Of a stretch of DNA of 64,000 nt, positions 1 to 10,991 are shown piece after piece. Every line of letters starts with the position of its first letter. The first letter of the stretch is position 1. The position numbers were made by a program, and so were the translations under genes. The notes under the pieces were generated by a model. It had not been told where the DNA came from. It worked only from the letters and a program-made list of their open reading frames with translations, and searched no databases. This stretch comes from Citrobacter sp. wls619 (GTDB lineage: Bacteria; Pseudomonadota; Gammaproteobacteria; Enterobacterales; Enterobacteriaceae), in NCBI RefSeq assembly GCF_005281345.1, contig NZ_SZXJ01000035.1, positions 124,001 through 188,000 on the forward strand, given 5' to 3'.

Positions 1-317
1 AGCGTCGCTTCAACACGGGGGAGATGTACCATTGTGACGTCGGGAATATCTGGCGGGTTGCCGAGGATAATATCGTCAGCATGGACATGCGGCCACGGAA
101 CCCAGCTGCGCCAGCCGGTTTCCTGCTTCTGGCGTTCCCAGACGACGCCCAGGTCACCGCGTATGGCGAATGGACGGTTGAGTTCAGTAGAGACTTTCTG
201 GTTGATGGTCGGTTTGAGCCGGTTCCAGTCAAATGTCGCAATCACAATGATGAGCACGACGATCAGCAACAAGAAAATCCCTACTACAGATGTGGCTATT
301 TTACTTGTTTTCGTCAC
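1..317 (-). CDS. yhjG: AsmA family protein YhjG, N-terminal part (truncated by window edge)
   Basis: The first 105 codons of a minus-strand gene that runs off the left edge. Translation starts at a GTG (317-315) preceded by a strong AGGAGG ribosome site. The protein opens with a short basic stretch (TKTSK) and one hydrophobic segment (about residues 9-27), followed by DWNRLKPTINQKVS, the typical AsmA-family beginning of an inner-membrane anchor plus periplasmic beta-rich body. AsmA-like proteins are linked to phospholipid transport and outer-membrane homeostasis; the specific role of YhjG is unknown. It is followed upstream by pdeH on the same strand (77 bp gap), as in E. coli. The identification rests on synteny and the N-terminal pattern. 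Confidence 0.85.
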   Translation of the reverse strand, partial: MTKTSKIATSVVGIFLLLIVVLIIVIATFDWNRLKPTINQKVSTELNRPFAIRGDLGVVWERQKQETGWRSWVPWPHVHADDIILGNPPDIPDVTMVHLPRVEAT

Positions 318-394
318 GTTTACCTCCTGACTTCCTCCCTTGCCTGTCCTAAAGATAGTCCAGCAGGGCGAAAAAGAGGCGCGCTACATCCGCA

Positions 395-1162
395 TCAAAG
401 CGCCAGAATCACCTCTTCAAGGGTACTCAGCGGCACCGGACGAGAGAGGAAATAGCCCTGAGCAGCAAAAGCCGGTGAGTTTTGCACATCGCGCCACTCT
501 TCCAGGGTTTCAACACCTTCGACAATCACGCCACGGCAATAGCGGTTCATAAGCTGGAGCAGCAAAGTGAAGAGGTTACGGCCTTCCGGCGTCTGACGCA
601 GCATCACAAACAGATCCCGCGCCACTTTGATGTAGTCGTAGCTCACTTCGCTAAGGGCCGAGAAATTGGCCATCCCGGTACCAAAATCATCCAGCCAGAG
701 CGGGCCGAACTCGCACATCGAGGCAAACGACGATCCCTTCGGCAAGCGGATATGCTCGACCAACTCAAAGCGTAGCCAGGGCAGGCATTCAATGATTTTC
801 AGGATCTCGGGGTCCTGGCGCATCGCAATGAGCGTCGGGCCATCGACATTGACGGAGGCCAGCAGATCGTGGGCTCTGAAAAAATCACTTTTCAGTTCAA
901 GTTGTTCAAGCTGCTCTTTCACTACCTCAACGCGATGCCGAACAGCCACTTCAGCAAAATAACGGTCTGGCGCAATGCGTTGAGAAGGGTTATCAGGATG
1001 GCTCACGACAGTTAGCAGCTCGACGGCCATCAGCCGACCATTAGTCTGGTAAATGGGCTGATAAGTGTAAGCACGCTCGCACTGCAGCCAATAGCGTCGC
1101 TCCTGCAAGCATTCGATACTCGCATCTGGCGTAATTAGCTGCTGGGTGACCTGCTTTATCAT
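395..1162 (-). CDS. pdeH: cyclic-di-GMP phosphodiesterase PdeH (YhjH)
   Basis: A 255-residue stand-alone EAL domain that hydrolyses c-di-GMP to pGpG. In E. coli it belongs to the flagellar regulon and keeps c-di-GMP low so that YcgR does not brake motility. The metal-binding signature is AVELL near residue 48 (the catalytic Glu), with DDFGTG near 150 and EGVET near 216, so it should be active. There is no GGDEF or sensor domain. The ATG at 1162 has an AGGA eight bases upstream and gives the E. coli length; an in-frame ATG at 1207 has no convincing ribosome site. It is transcribed divergently from kdgK. Confidence 0.93.
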   Translation of the reverse strand: MIKQVTQQLITPDASIECLQERRYWLQCERAYTYQPIYQTNGRLMAVELLTVVSHPDNPSQRIAPDRYFAEVAVRHRVEVVKEQLEQLELKSDFFRAHDLLASVNVDGPTLIAMRQDPEILKIIECLPWLRFELVEHIRLPKGSSFASMCEFGPLWLDDFGTGMANFSALSEVSYDYIKVARDLFVMLRQTPEGRNLFTLLLQLMNRYCRGVIVEGVETLEEWRDVQNSPAFAAQGYFLSRPVPLSTLEEVILAL

Positions 1163-1305
1163 CTGAGGTGTCCTGTAAATAAGAGTGTGACTGACCGGAC
1201 TCGTCAAAGGTTATCGGCGCTCAGGCGCAGAACTTTACGTTCAGCAGTACGCAAAATAAAAACAGCGGTAAAAACGACACAGAACACGTTCTGGCTCAAA
1301 AAAAT

Positions 1306-1324
1306 AATGGAACGTTGTTTTAAT
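1306..1324. promoter_or_regulatory. candidate KdgR operator upstream of kdgK
   Basis: The 19-bp near-palindrome AATGGAACGTTGTTTTAAT resembles the KdgR (IclR family) box, whose core is GAAAC-N-GTTTC-like. It lies 66 bp upstream of the kdgK start, where KdgR represses kdgK in E. coli and Erwinia. Inference from motif and position. Confidence 0.55.
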
Positions 1325-1389
1325 ATAGTTGACCACTTAACACCCACAGCGCACACTAACGCTAATTTTTTTCAGAGCAGGTTACGACT

Positions 1390-2319
1390 ATGTCCAGGAA
1401 GATTGCCGTGATTGGCGAATGCATGATTGAGCTGTCACAGAAAGGCGCTGACGTTCAGCGCGGATTCGGTGGCGACACGTTGAATACATCCGTTTATATT
1501 GCCCGTCAGGTCGATTCTGCGGCCCTTTCCGTACATTACGTCACGGCGCTGGGCACTGACAGTTTCAGCCAGCAAATGCTGGAATCCTGGCAGGGCGAAA
1601 ACGTCGATACGTCATTAACCCAGCGTATGGAAAACCGTCTGCCAGGTCTCTATTACATCGAGACTGACAGTACTGGCGAGCGCACCTTCTATTACTGGCG
1701 TAATGAAGCGGCGGCGAAATTCTGGCTGGAGAGCGAACAATCCGACGCCATTTGCAAAACGCTGGCGACATTCGACTACCTGTACCTGAGCGGAATCAGC
1801 CTGGCGATTTTAAGCCCGGCCAGCCGTGACAAACTGCTGTCGCTGCTGCGCGAGTGTCGTGCCAACGGCGGCAAGGTCATTTTTGACAACAACTACCGCC
1901 CGCGTCTGTGGAGCAGCAAAGAAGAAACTCAGCAGGTGTATCAGCAGATGCTGGAGTGCACCAATATTGCATTCCTGACGCTGGACGATGAAGACGCGCT
2001 GTGGGGTGAAAAACCCGTAGAGGACGTGATTGCCCGGACTCACGCAGCCGGCGTAAAGGAAGTGGTTGTGAAGCGCGGCGCAGACTCTTGCCTGGTGTCC
2101 ATCGAGGGTGAAGGACTTATCGATGTACCGGCTGTAAAATTACCGAAAGAGAAAGTGATCGATACCACGGCGGCAGGAGACTCCTTCAGTGCCGGGTATC
2201 TGGCAGTGCGTTTAACCGGTGGCGATGCCGCTGAAGCAGCTAAACGCGGTCACCTGACGGCAAGCACCGTTATTCAGCATCGCGGGGCGATTATTCCACG
2301 CGACGCCATGCCGCAGTAA
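1390..2319 (+). CDS. kdgK: 2-dehydro-3-deoxygluconokinase KdgK
   Basis: A 309-residue PfkB-family sugar kinase that phosphorylates 2-keto-3-deoxygluconate (KDG) to KDPG, feeding the Entner-Doudoroff aldolase in hexuronate and pectin catabolism. The N-terminal GECMIEL and GGDTLNTS motifs bind substrate, and DTTAAGDSF near residue 255 is the PfkB signature with the catalytic Asp. Length and gene order (between divergent pdeH and convergent yhjJ) match E. coli. Transcription is probably repressed by KdgR through the candidate box at 1306-1324. A second PfkB kinase in the window (29506-30444) is a different enzyme, for 2-ketogluconate. Confidence 0.95.
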   Translation: MSRKIAVIGECMIELSQKGADVQRGFGGDTLNTSVYIARQVDSAALSVHYVTALGTDSFSQQMLESWQGENVDTSLTQRMENRLPGLYYIETDSTGERTFYYWRNEAAAKFWLESEQSDAICKTLATFDYLYLSGISLAILSPASRDKLLSLLRECRANGGKVIFDNNYRPRLWSSKEETQQVYQQMLECTNIAFLTLDDEDALWGEKPVEDVIARTHAAGVKEVVVKRGADSCLVSIEGEGLIDVPAVKLPKEKVIDTTAAGDSFSAGYLAVRLTGGDAAEAAKRGHLTASTVIQHRGAIIPRDAMPQ

Positions 2320-2331
2320 CGTGTTGTTTTT

Positions 2332-2404
2332 GTAGGCCGGATAAGGCGTTAACACCGCATCCGGTATTGAGTAGGCCGGGGGCGCTTCGTCTTCCCGGCC
2401 TACA
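2332..2404. repeat. REP/BIME element between kdgK and yhjJ
   Basis: Two imperfect palindromic REP units in opposite orientation: GTAGGCCGGATAAGGC...GCATCCGG, then TAGGCCGGGGGC...TTCCCGGCCTAC. It lies between convergent genes and probably stabilises both transcript 3' ends. Confidence 0.85.
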
Positions 2405-2418
2405 CGTTACACTACCCT

Positions 2419-3912
2419 TTACTGTACCGCCGGAATATCCGTCACTTCTGGGTGAGATTCATCCGTTTCAACCGGCGTTGCCGCCGTAGTCGCTGGCACC
2501 ATGATGCTATCCCATGTCGCCTGCAGATCCTTCATGTTGAACTCAGGTTCCCCTTTCGGCTGAAGCAGAATGAGAGCCATATCCTGCGATAGCTGCTGAC
2601 GCAAATCCTGATTCAGCATCTCAACGGTCAGGCCATTAAGGAAGTTCTGCCGTAAACGCTGATACTGTTCTGGCGCGATATCTACCACCTGGTTTTGCAA
2701 CGAGCGCAAACGCTGGCTGATCAAAATATCGGTATCAGTGCGGCCGTAGGTAGCAAACAGTTTCTGCAATTCCAGATTTTTTTGCGCCACCAGCGCATTG
2801 AACTCTTCTTCCGGCAGGCCCTTGTCCCGCACTTTCGCCAGTTCGCGAGCCACCGTGCCCAGGTTCGCATTCAGCTTATCGTTCGGCGATTCAACGTTAA
2901 TGGCGCACTGTGCACGCAGGAACAGCACCCGACAGTCAAAGCCGAGGCCGATGTCTTTCGCGTTGTTCCTGGATAACGTCTGCTGGATATGCCAGAACAG
3001 CGCTTCACGGGCTAAATCGGCACGCCAGTAGCGTAACAACGCGGCGGATTCACGAATAGGTTGCCACGGCGCGTCCCACATGATGGAAAGACGATCCTGG
3101 CGTACCGCATCGGTCATAATGCTTACCGCTTCTGCACGCAGTGGAGAGAGCGTAGGCACCGGTGCCGGCGTTTCACGTTTTCCGTTTAACTCACCGAAGG
3201 TTTTATTGATTTGCTCAGCCACGCTGCGTGCGTCAACGTTACCGACGATAATGAGCGTCATTGCGTCCGGGGTATACCATTTCTGGTAGAACGACTGAAT
3301 TTTGGCTGCATCAATCGGCTTTTTCAGCGGATCGGCGGGATCGTGCCCTAACAGAGTGGAGCCTTTCAGACGATAGCGCCACCACCCTTCTTTGGTATCC
3401 GTCGGCCATGTTGCCACCATATCTTCGCTGCTCAGCGCATGGTTAACCGTTTCTGGCGTAATGGTCAGCTTGCCGGAGATATTCGCCAGATATGAAAGCG
3501 ACTCTTTCAGCAGGTCATTCCGGCTATTGGGTAGGCTGAGGTTATACAGCGTGGAATCATAGGAAACGATAACGGGCGGCATGGGGCGTTTAGGATCAAA
3601 CCCCTGCTGCCACAGAGAACGAGCTTGCGTGGCATCAAGGCCACCGCTTTGCGTCAGCGCGATACGTGGGATCGCATGGCTAAAACCACTCTGTTGCGTA
3701 CTTTCGGTGAGTGAACCGGTATTTACCAGCAGGCGAACCTCAATACGGTCGCTGGGGCGCTGGGGGGTGGCTAACACTTGCCACTGGAGACCATTCGCCA
3801 GCGTGCCCTGTTGCCACGCCGGGTCAGGCTGGAGCGCATCTGCCTGCACATAGCCGGCAGAGGCCATCATCAGCAAGCCGCCCGCTAAAAGTCGAATTTT
3901 TGTGCCCTGCAT
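2419..3912 (-). CDS. yhjJ: M16 peptidase-like periplasmic protein YhjJ (metal motif degenerate)
   Basis: A 497-residue protein with an N-terminal signal peptide (basic start, hydrophobic LLAGGLLMMASAG, cleavage near QADA). It has the two-lobe layout of pitrilysin/M16 zinc proteases, with a second-lobe region containing the family-like NVDARSVAEQINKTFGEL. Where active M16 enzymes have HxxEH, this one reads GFSHAIPRIAL, so the zinc ligands and catalytic Glu are missing and proteolysis is unlikely. A non-catalytic binding or chaperone role is possible but unproven. It lies upstream of, and on the same strand as, dctA (222 bp apart). Confidence 0.88.
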   Translation of the reverse strand: MQGTKIRLLAGGLLMMASAGYVQADALQPDPAWQQGTLANGLQWQVLATPQRPSDRIEVRLLVNTGSLTESTQQSGFSHAIPRIALTQSGGLDATQARSLWQQGFDPKRPMPPVIVSYDSTLYNLSLPNSRNDLLKESLSYLANISGKLTITPETVNHALSSEDMVATWPTDTKEGWWRYRLKGSTLLGHDPADPLKKPIDAAKIQSFYQKWYTPDAMTLIIVGNVDARSVAEQINKTFGELNGKRETPAPVPTLSPLRAEAVSIMTDAVRQDRLSIMWDAPWQPIRESAALLRYWRADLAREALFWHIQQTLSRNNAKDIGLGFDCRVLFLRAQCAINVESPNDKLNANLGTVARELAKVRDKGLPEEEFNALVAQKNLELQKLFATYGRTDTDILISQRLRSLQNQVVDIAPEQYQRLRQNFLNGLTVEMLNQDLRQQLSQDMALILLQPKGEPEFNMKDLQATWDSIMVPATTAATPVETDESHPEVTDIPAVQ

Positions 3913-4093
3913 GTGAACCCCTGATCAACTATCCTGGTAATAAAAAGACAGCCCTGAGAAGGACCCTCTGAATATGACGTTAAAAACACTTCGTGTTAGA
4001 CCGCAAGAACATAAAAATGTCACGGAAGAAGTGAAAAAATCCCGAAACCGTCGCACAGACAGTTTCAGGCACAGGGGGTAATTATGCGCAAAC

Positions 4094-4121
4094 GCCCGCA
4101 GTCCTGGAAGGGACTACGGGC
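4094..4121. terminator. hairpin downstream of dctA
   Basis: An inverted repeat GCCCGCAGTCC / GGACTACGGGC with a short loop and one mismatch, just after the dctA stop codon. No clear U-run follows on the minus strand, so it may stabilise the transcript end rather than terminate. Confidence 0.4.
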
Positions 4122-4134
4122 ATAAGTGACGAGA

Positions 4135-5430
<1,296 letters not shown>

Positions 5431-5578
5431 TTAAAGTAAAAACCACAGGTCTTGTAAGGTTTTGTTTAACCTGCGGCCTTAAAGTAACACCCACACAACA
5501 TGACAGAAATGCACCTGGATCATAATTGATACAAATTTGTTAAAAATTTTGAACTGGCTCGCACAAGCGCTACCTTTT

Positions 5579-7585
5579 TTAACTTTTGTAATCAGCTGAT
5601 TCCTTCGCTAAATAGCGTTCTTCGAAGATATCTGCCGGAACCGGACGGGCAAACAGGAATCCTTGCGCGACTTCCACCCCTGCCTGTGATAACCAGTCGC
5701 GTTGCGCTTCGGTTTCAACGCCTTCCGCAATCATTTGCAAATTGAGACTATGAGCCAGCTGAATAATGGCAGAAATCATACTGCTATCCTCTGGCAGGCC
5801 TTCAACAAACATCTTATCGATTTTGAGCACATCAACTGGCAGTGACTTCATGTGCTGCAACTGCCGCAGACCCGCATAGCCCATACCAAAGTCATCCAAC
5901 GCAATGCGTACCCCCGCATTGCGCAGCGGACGCAGGATAGCGACAGCGGCGTTTGGATCATCGATATGCCGGCTTTCGGTAACTTCCAGAATCAAGGTAC
6001 CGGGCTTAATGCGATATCGGTTTAACAACTCCAGCAGATCCGACACCATACTCGGATGCATCAGCTGTAGCGCAGACAGATTCACCGACAGCGGTAACAT
6101 CAGACCTCGTTCCTGCCAGGCCGCAAGCTGGCGACAAGACTCCTCCAGCACCCAATATCCAACCGTCACCATCAGACCACAGGATTCAATCCTGTCGATT
6201 AGCCCTTCCGGTAATTCCCAGCTTCCGTCTGCCTGCTGCATCCGCAATAAAGCTTCAGCACTCAACATCTTGCCGCTGGCGATCTCGACCTGCGGCTGCA
6301 TCCACAACGCAAATTGCTGGTGATCAAGCGCGGTCAGAATGTCGTTCTCTTCGGTCAAACGCTGCTGTGCTTCTTCCATTTGCTGCGGATCAAAGAATTG
6401 GATCTGGTTTTTACCCTTACGACGCGAGGTTAGCACTGCCGATAGCGCGCGGCTGTATAGCTGTTCCGCCGTCAAATCGCCGTAGTACATCGCCACCCCA
6501 ATATTGCAACTCGGGCGTAGCTGGATACCCTGAATCGGCAACCGTTCATTCATGATAGTGAGTACTTGCTGACCTAATGTGATTGCATGCCAGGGTTCCT
6601 TCACACCGTGCGCGATAATCGCGAAGTCATAGCCGCTCACCTGAGTAAGCACCATTCTGGGCGCCAGCACCGATCTCAGTTTCTCAACCAGCGTCAACAG
6701 CAGGATTTCCCGCTGGGTCTCGGTCAATACACCGGCGGTATCACGCAGGGTTTCGCAGGTGACAATCATCAGCGCAGTTGTTTGCGGGCCAGTAACAATC
6801 TGCTCCAGTAGCCCCATTAAGAACGTCTTATTTGGCAGTTCAGAGACCGGAAAGCGCATCGAATTGTCGTTCTGCTCTTCACTGTGGCGCAGGACCAGCT
6901 GCTGATTCAGGTTGTAGCTACGCACCAACATCCCAATCTCATCATCCTGATGCATAGGCGGTAATGCCAGTTGATAGCCGATCAGCTCCTGCTGCGGAAT
7001 ATCGTTCAGTTCGCGAGCAATTTTGCGTAACGGGTGCACAATCAGGCGGTTAATACACCAGGAGATGGCGACCGACAGGATTAACGACAAAAGTAAGTAA
7101 ATGGTCACTAACGTTGAAAGCGTGCTCGTCACGAATTTGTACATGCGGTATGAATCCGCTTGTAACACCAGATACGCCAGCGGCTGTGGGTTGGCGGAGC
7201 GCTCAAGAGAATAGACCGGGAGCGAAATCTGCACCGGCAGTTCAAACAGTCGAGTCACCGTCACCGGAACGGGGCGTTCAGGGATAAAGCTCATCCGCAA
7301 TGCCTGAAACTGGTTGGGCAGTACCACATCCGCGCGACTGACCACGCCAGCGGGCTGGATACGGCTTAAAATCATTTCCGCTTCGGGGATATCCCCCTTC
7401 AGGATGGCGGCCGACAGAGGTTCACGGACGGAGCGAGCGATGCTTTCCAGTTGCGTAGCCGTGTTATAGCGGTTCTGCTGGACCAAATGGAACAACAAAA
7501 CGGTGCAAAAAATAAAAACAAACACCATGACAACGGCCGCAACCATCGCCATCTGCTTAATTGTTAACGAGCGACTGACACGCAA
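5579..7585 (-). CDS. pdeK: membrane-bound GGDEF/EAL protein PdeK (YhjK)
   Basis: A membrane protein with a first transmembrane helix near residues 12-34, a periplasmic sensor region, a second helix near 145-170 with a HAMP-like stretch, a GGDEF domain lacking the GGDEF motif, and a C-terminal EAL domain. The EAL part keeps SAEALLRM and [10 protein letters not shown], so c-di-GMP phosphodiesterase activity is plausible. I chose TTG at 7585 (668 residues), not the ATG at 7681, because it has a GGAGA site five bases upstream, matches the E. coli N-terminus ([11 protein letters not shown]), and a TATACT -10-like hexamer falls inside the longer frame. In E. coli the bcs cellulose genes follow this gene on the other side; here they are absent. 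Confidence 0.88.
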   Translation of the reverse strand: MRVSRSLTIKQMAMVAAVVMVFVFIFCTVLLFHLVQQNRYNTATQLESIARSVREPLSAAILKGDIPEAEMILSRIQPAGVVSRADVVLPNQFQALRMSFIPERPVPVTVTRLFELPVQISLPVYSLERSANPQPLAYLVLQADSYRMYKFVTSTLSTLVTIYLLLSLILSVAISWCINRLIVHPLRKIARELNDIPQQELIGYQLALPPMHQDDEIGMLVRSYNLNQQLVLRHSEEQNDNSMRFPVSELPNKTFLMGLLEQIVTGPQTTALMIVTCETLRDTAGVLTETQREILLLTLVEKLRSVLAPRMVLTQVSGYDFAIIAHGVKEPWHAITLGQQVLTIMNERLPIQGIQLRPSCNIGVAMYYGDLTAEQLYSRALSAVLTSRRKGKNQIQFFDPQQMEEAQQRLTEENDILTALDHQQFALWMQPQVEIASGKMLSAEALLRMQQADGSWELPEGLIDRIESCGLMVTVGYWVLEESCRQLAAWQERGLMLPLSVNLSALQLMHPSMVSDLLELLNRYRIKPGTLILEVTESRHIDDPNAAVAILRPLRNAGVRIALDDFGMGYAGLRQLQHMKSLPVDVLKIDKMFVEGLPEDSSMISAIIQLAHSLNLQMIAEGVETEAQRDWLSQAGVEVAQGFLFARPVPADIFEERYLAKESADYKS

Positions 7586-7732
7586 ACTGACTCTCCACGG
7601 ATAGACAAAAACTGCCGTCAGAGTATACCCCATCGTAGCGGTATTAAGAGAGGCGGTATCTGAAAACTTCCCTGTGTGCATTATCGCCGCAGGTTAGACA
7701 CATGACGCTGGGATTTACCTGCAATTAAGGCG

Positions 7733-7761
7733 AAAAAGGCCGCAAAGTTGCCTCTGCGGCC
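7733..7761 (-). terminator. Rho-independent terminator of the ldr toxin transcript
   Basis: On the minus strand GGCCGCA - loop - TGCGGCC is followed directly by TTTTT. It lies 50 bp past the ldr stop codon. Confidence 0.8.
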
Positions 7762-7811
7762 CGGTTCGGGCGCATATTGCCATTACGGCAACCAGACACC
7801 CATAAGGGGCA

Positions 7812-7919
7812 TTACTTACTGTTACGTAGCCAGTTCACAATCAGACTGGCAATAATGCCAGCGATGATCAGCGCTGCCAGATCGTGCCAGAAAGCACTAC
7901 CCAGTTGCATGAGCGTCAT
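7812..7919 (-). CDS. ldrD: Ldr-family type I toxin peptide (LdrD-like)
   Basis: A 35-residue hydrophobic peptide, too short for ordinary ORF calling. It begins MTLMQLGSAFWHDLAA and ends NWLRNSK, matching the Ldr family (E. coli LdrA-D, also 35 residues, FWHDLAAP core). It has one transmembrane segment (about residues 12-30) and a basic tail. Ldr peptides insert in the inner membrane and stop growth when over-produced; an antisense Rdl RNA from the opposite strand of the leader normally silences them. Position next to yhjV matches E. coli ldrD. The Pro after DLAA in E. coli is Leu here. Terminator and antisense gene are both present, suggesting an intact locus. Confidence 0.88.
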   Translation of the reverse strand: MTLMQLGSAFWHDLAALIIAGIIASLIVNWLRNSK

Positions 7920-7932
7920 ATAGCCGCCTGCG

Positions 7933-7961
7933 TTGCAATGGCAACTGTTCACGGCTATTCT
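7933..7961 (+). promoter_or_regulatory. candidate promoter of the Rdl antisense RNA
   Basis: TTGCAA (7933-7938), 17-bp spacer, TATTCT (7956-7961), pointing away from the ldr coding sequence and into its leader. A start near 7968 would give an RNA of about 64 nt, the size known for E. coli Rdl RNAs. Confidence 0.45.
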
Positions 7962-7967
7962 TGAGTT

Positions 7968-8031
7968 GTTCAGGTTCAAGTTAGCCCCCGTTTTGTTGCC
8001 AGGTTTTTACCGAACAACGTGCGGGGGTTTT
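7968..8031 (+). ncRNA. rdlD: Rdl-like antisense RNA opposite the ldr leader
   Basis: The plus strand carries a candidate promoter at 7933-7961 and a long GC-rich hairpin (arms from CCCCCGTTTTGTTG at 7985 and CAACGTGCGGGGG ending at 8027) followed by TTTTCT. This is the arrangement of E. coli rdl genes, which lie antisense to the ldr mRNA leader and block translation of the toxin. The exact 5' end is inferred from promoter spacing. Confidence 0.6.
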
Positions 8032-8209
8032 CTCTTTCCAGCAACCTATGCCGCCGGGGATCAAGCCCCCGCAACATTGCGCCTCACCGGGATATCCCGG
8101 CTTGCCGCTGATTCTACGGTAACCCTTTCGCCCTGGCACCCCGGCGCCATCCACTCTGCGTGAAGCCTCGCAATTACGGCGCTACAAATCCGATATGGCT
8201 GGAAAGATT

Positions 8210-8225
8210 GTTGCCAGTTGGCAAC
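8210..8225. promoter_or_regulatory. palindromic candidate enhancer (activator site) for megL
   Basis: GTTGCCAGTTGGCAAC has perfect 6-bp arms around a 4-bp centre. It is centred about 96 bp upstream of the start site predicted from the sigma54 promoter, a usual distance for an upstream activator site. The likely ligand is the divergent regulator at 10991-12193. Inference. Confidence 0.5.
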
Positions 8226-8286
8226 TTTCCTGACGCTCCCCTGAAATAAAAATTACCTAATTCATTGATATTTAAATCTTAATTTT

Positions 8287-8303
8287 CTGGCACAGCAATT
8301 GCT
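8287..8303 (+). promoter_or_regulatory. sigma54 (RpoN) promoter of megL
   Basis: CTGGCACAGCAATTGCT fits the -24/-12 consensus: GG at 8289-8290, exactly ten bases, then GC at 8301-8302. Predicted start near 8314; megL begins at 8346 after an AAAGGAG ribosome site. The neighbouring regulator has the GAF(S/T)GA loop needed to activate sigma54. Confidence 0.82.
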
Positions 8304-8315
8304 ATTTGAGTGTGA

Positions 8316-9542
<1,227 letters not shown>

Positions 9543-9659
9543 CCATTACGGCCGGAACCGACGACGCTCGGTTCAGGCCGTTGAGAATCAAGGCACAACA
9601 GTCTGGCTATACGCGCACTCCTTTTTTGAGGAGAACGGGTATTTTGGGCAGGGGGTTCT

Positions 9660-10958
9660 ATGCAGGACAACACATTACAATTAAGCAACAATACAGCAAC
9701 CGCCGTACCATTCTCAAAGAAAATACCGTTTACAAAATACGATTTTGGCTGGGTATTACTCTGCATCGGCATGGCAATTGGTGCGGGTACAGTTCTGATG
9801 CCGGTACAAATTGGCTTAACCGGCATTTGGGTTTTTATTGTCGCCTTTATTATCGCTTACCCGGCAACGTATATTGTGCAGGACATTTATTTAAAAACAT
9901 TATCAGAAAGTGAAACCTGCAATGACTACACCGATATTATAAGTCATTACCTTGGGAAAAACTGGGGGGTATTCCTCGGTGTAATTTACTTTTTGATGAT
10001 TATTCATGGAATATTCATCTATTCATTATCGGTTGTTTTTGACAGTGCCTCATATATAAAAACCTTCGGGCTAACCGATACCGACCTTTCGCAATCAATC
10101 ATCTATAAAGTGGCTATTTTTGCGGTACTGGTCGCCATTGCTTCCGGTGGAGAAAAGCTGCTGTTCAAAATCTCCGGTCCGATGGTGGTGGTAAAAGTCG
10201 GCATTATCATCATCTTCGGCTTTGCGATGGTCCCACACTGGAACTTCAGCAATATCAGCGCCTTTCCTGAAGCATCGGTCTTCTTTCGTGACGTGCTACT
10301 GACCATCCCGTTCTGCTTCTTCTCAGCGGTGTTTATTCAGGTGCTGAACCCCATGAATATCGCCTACCGCAAGCGGGTGGCTGACCGGGTGCTAGCGACG
10401 CGCATGGCCATTCGTACCCACCGCATCAGCTACATTACGTTGATTGCAGTCATCCTGTTTTTCTCCTTCTCATTTACCTTTTCGATTAGCCATGAAGAGG
10501 CGGTTTCAGCCTTCGAACAGAATATTTCTGCACTGGCTTTGGCAGCGCAGGTCATTCCTGGTCAAATTATTCACATCACCTCCACGATATTGAATATCTT
10601 TGCTGTCCTGACCGCATTCTTCGGTATTTACCTGGGCTTCCATGAAGCGATTAAAGGGATTATCCTTAACGTACTTAGCCGTGTAATTAATGTTGAGAAA
10701 ATAAACCCACTAGTACTTACATTGGGTATTTGCACATTTATCGTTATTACGCTGGTTATTTGGGTTTCGTTCCGCGTCTCAGTGCTGGTATTCTTCCAGT
10801 TAGGCAGTCCGCTGTATGGAATTGTGTCGTGTATTATTCCGTTTTTCTTGATCTATAAAGTGGCGCAACTGGAAAAACTGCGCGGGCTAAAAACCTGGCT
10901 AATCCTGATCTACGGAGTTTTACTGTGCCTGTCACCACTGTTGAAGTTGATTGAATAA
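9660..10958 (+). CDS. yhjV: HAAAP-family amino-acid permease YhjV
   Basis: A 432-residue inner-membrane protein with about eleven hydrophobic helices, related to the hydroxy/aromatic amino-acid permeases (SdaC, TdcC, Mtr/TyrP family). The N-terminal [19 protein letters not shown] is the sodium/proton-coupled substrate loop typical of the family. In E. coli yhjV is an orphan next to ldrD and dppF. Here it directly follows megL on the same strand with no terminator between them, so the natural inference is uptake of methionine or a related thioether/thiol amino acid for the lyase. The substrate has not been shown by the sequence. Confidence 0.87.
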   Translation: MQDNTLQLSNNTATAVPFSKKIPFTKYDFGWVLLCIGMAIGAGTVLMPVQIGLTGIWVFIVAFIIAYPATYIVQDIYLKTLSESETCNDYTDIISHYLGKNWGVFLGVIYFLMIIHGIFIYSLSVVFDSASYIKTFGLTDTDLSQSIIYKVAIFAVLVAIASGGEKLLFKISGPMVVVKVGIIIIFGFAMVPHWNFSNISAFPEASVFFRDVLLTIPFCFFSAVFIQVLNPMNIAYRKRVADRVLATRMAIRTHRISYITLIAVILFFSFSFTFSISHEEAVSAFEQNISALALAAQVIPGQIIHITSTILNIFAVLTAFFGIYLGFHEAIKGIILNVLSRVINVEKINPLVLTLGICTFIVITLVIWVSFRVSVLVFFQLGSPLYGIVSCIIPFFLIYKVAQLEKLRGLKTWLILIYGVLLCLSPLLKLIE

Positions 10959-10967
10959 TCCGATGAC

Positions 10968-10991
10968 AGCGCCGTCAGCCCTGACGGCGCT
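10968..10991. terminator. hairpin between convergent yhjV and the sigma54 activator gene
   Basis: A perfect 11-bp stem, AGCGCCGTCAG / CTGACGGCGCT, with a 2-base loop. It just touches the stop codon of the minus-strand regulator. There is no U-run on either side, so it may be a 3'-stabilising or weak bidirectional terminator. Confidence 0.5.

Noticed and set aside
24-455. Open plus-strand frames at the left edge (24-455, 34-330)
   Set aside because: They lie antisense to yhjG, whose minus-strand frame has an AGGAGG-GTG start and AsmA-like sequence.
7933-8163. Plus-strand 76-codon frame in the ldr leader region
   Set aside because: It overlaps the Rdl RNA and its terminator and has no protein-family features; the non-coding interpretation fits better.
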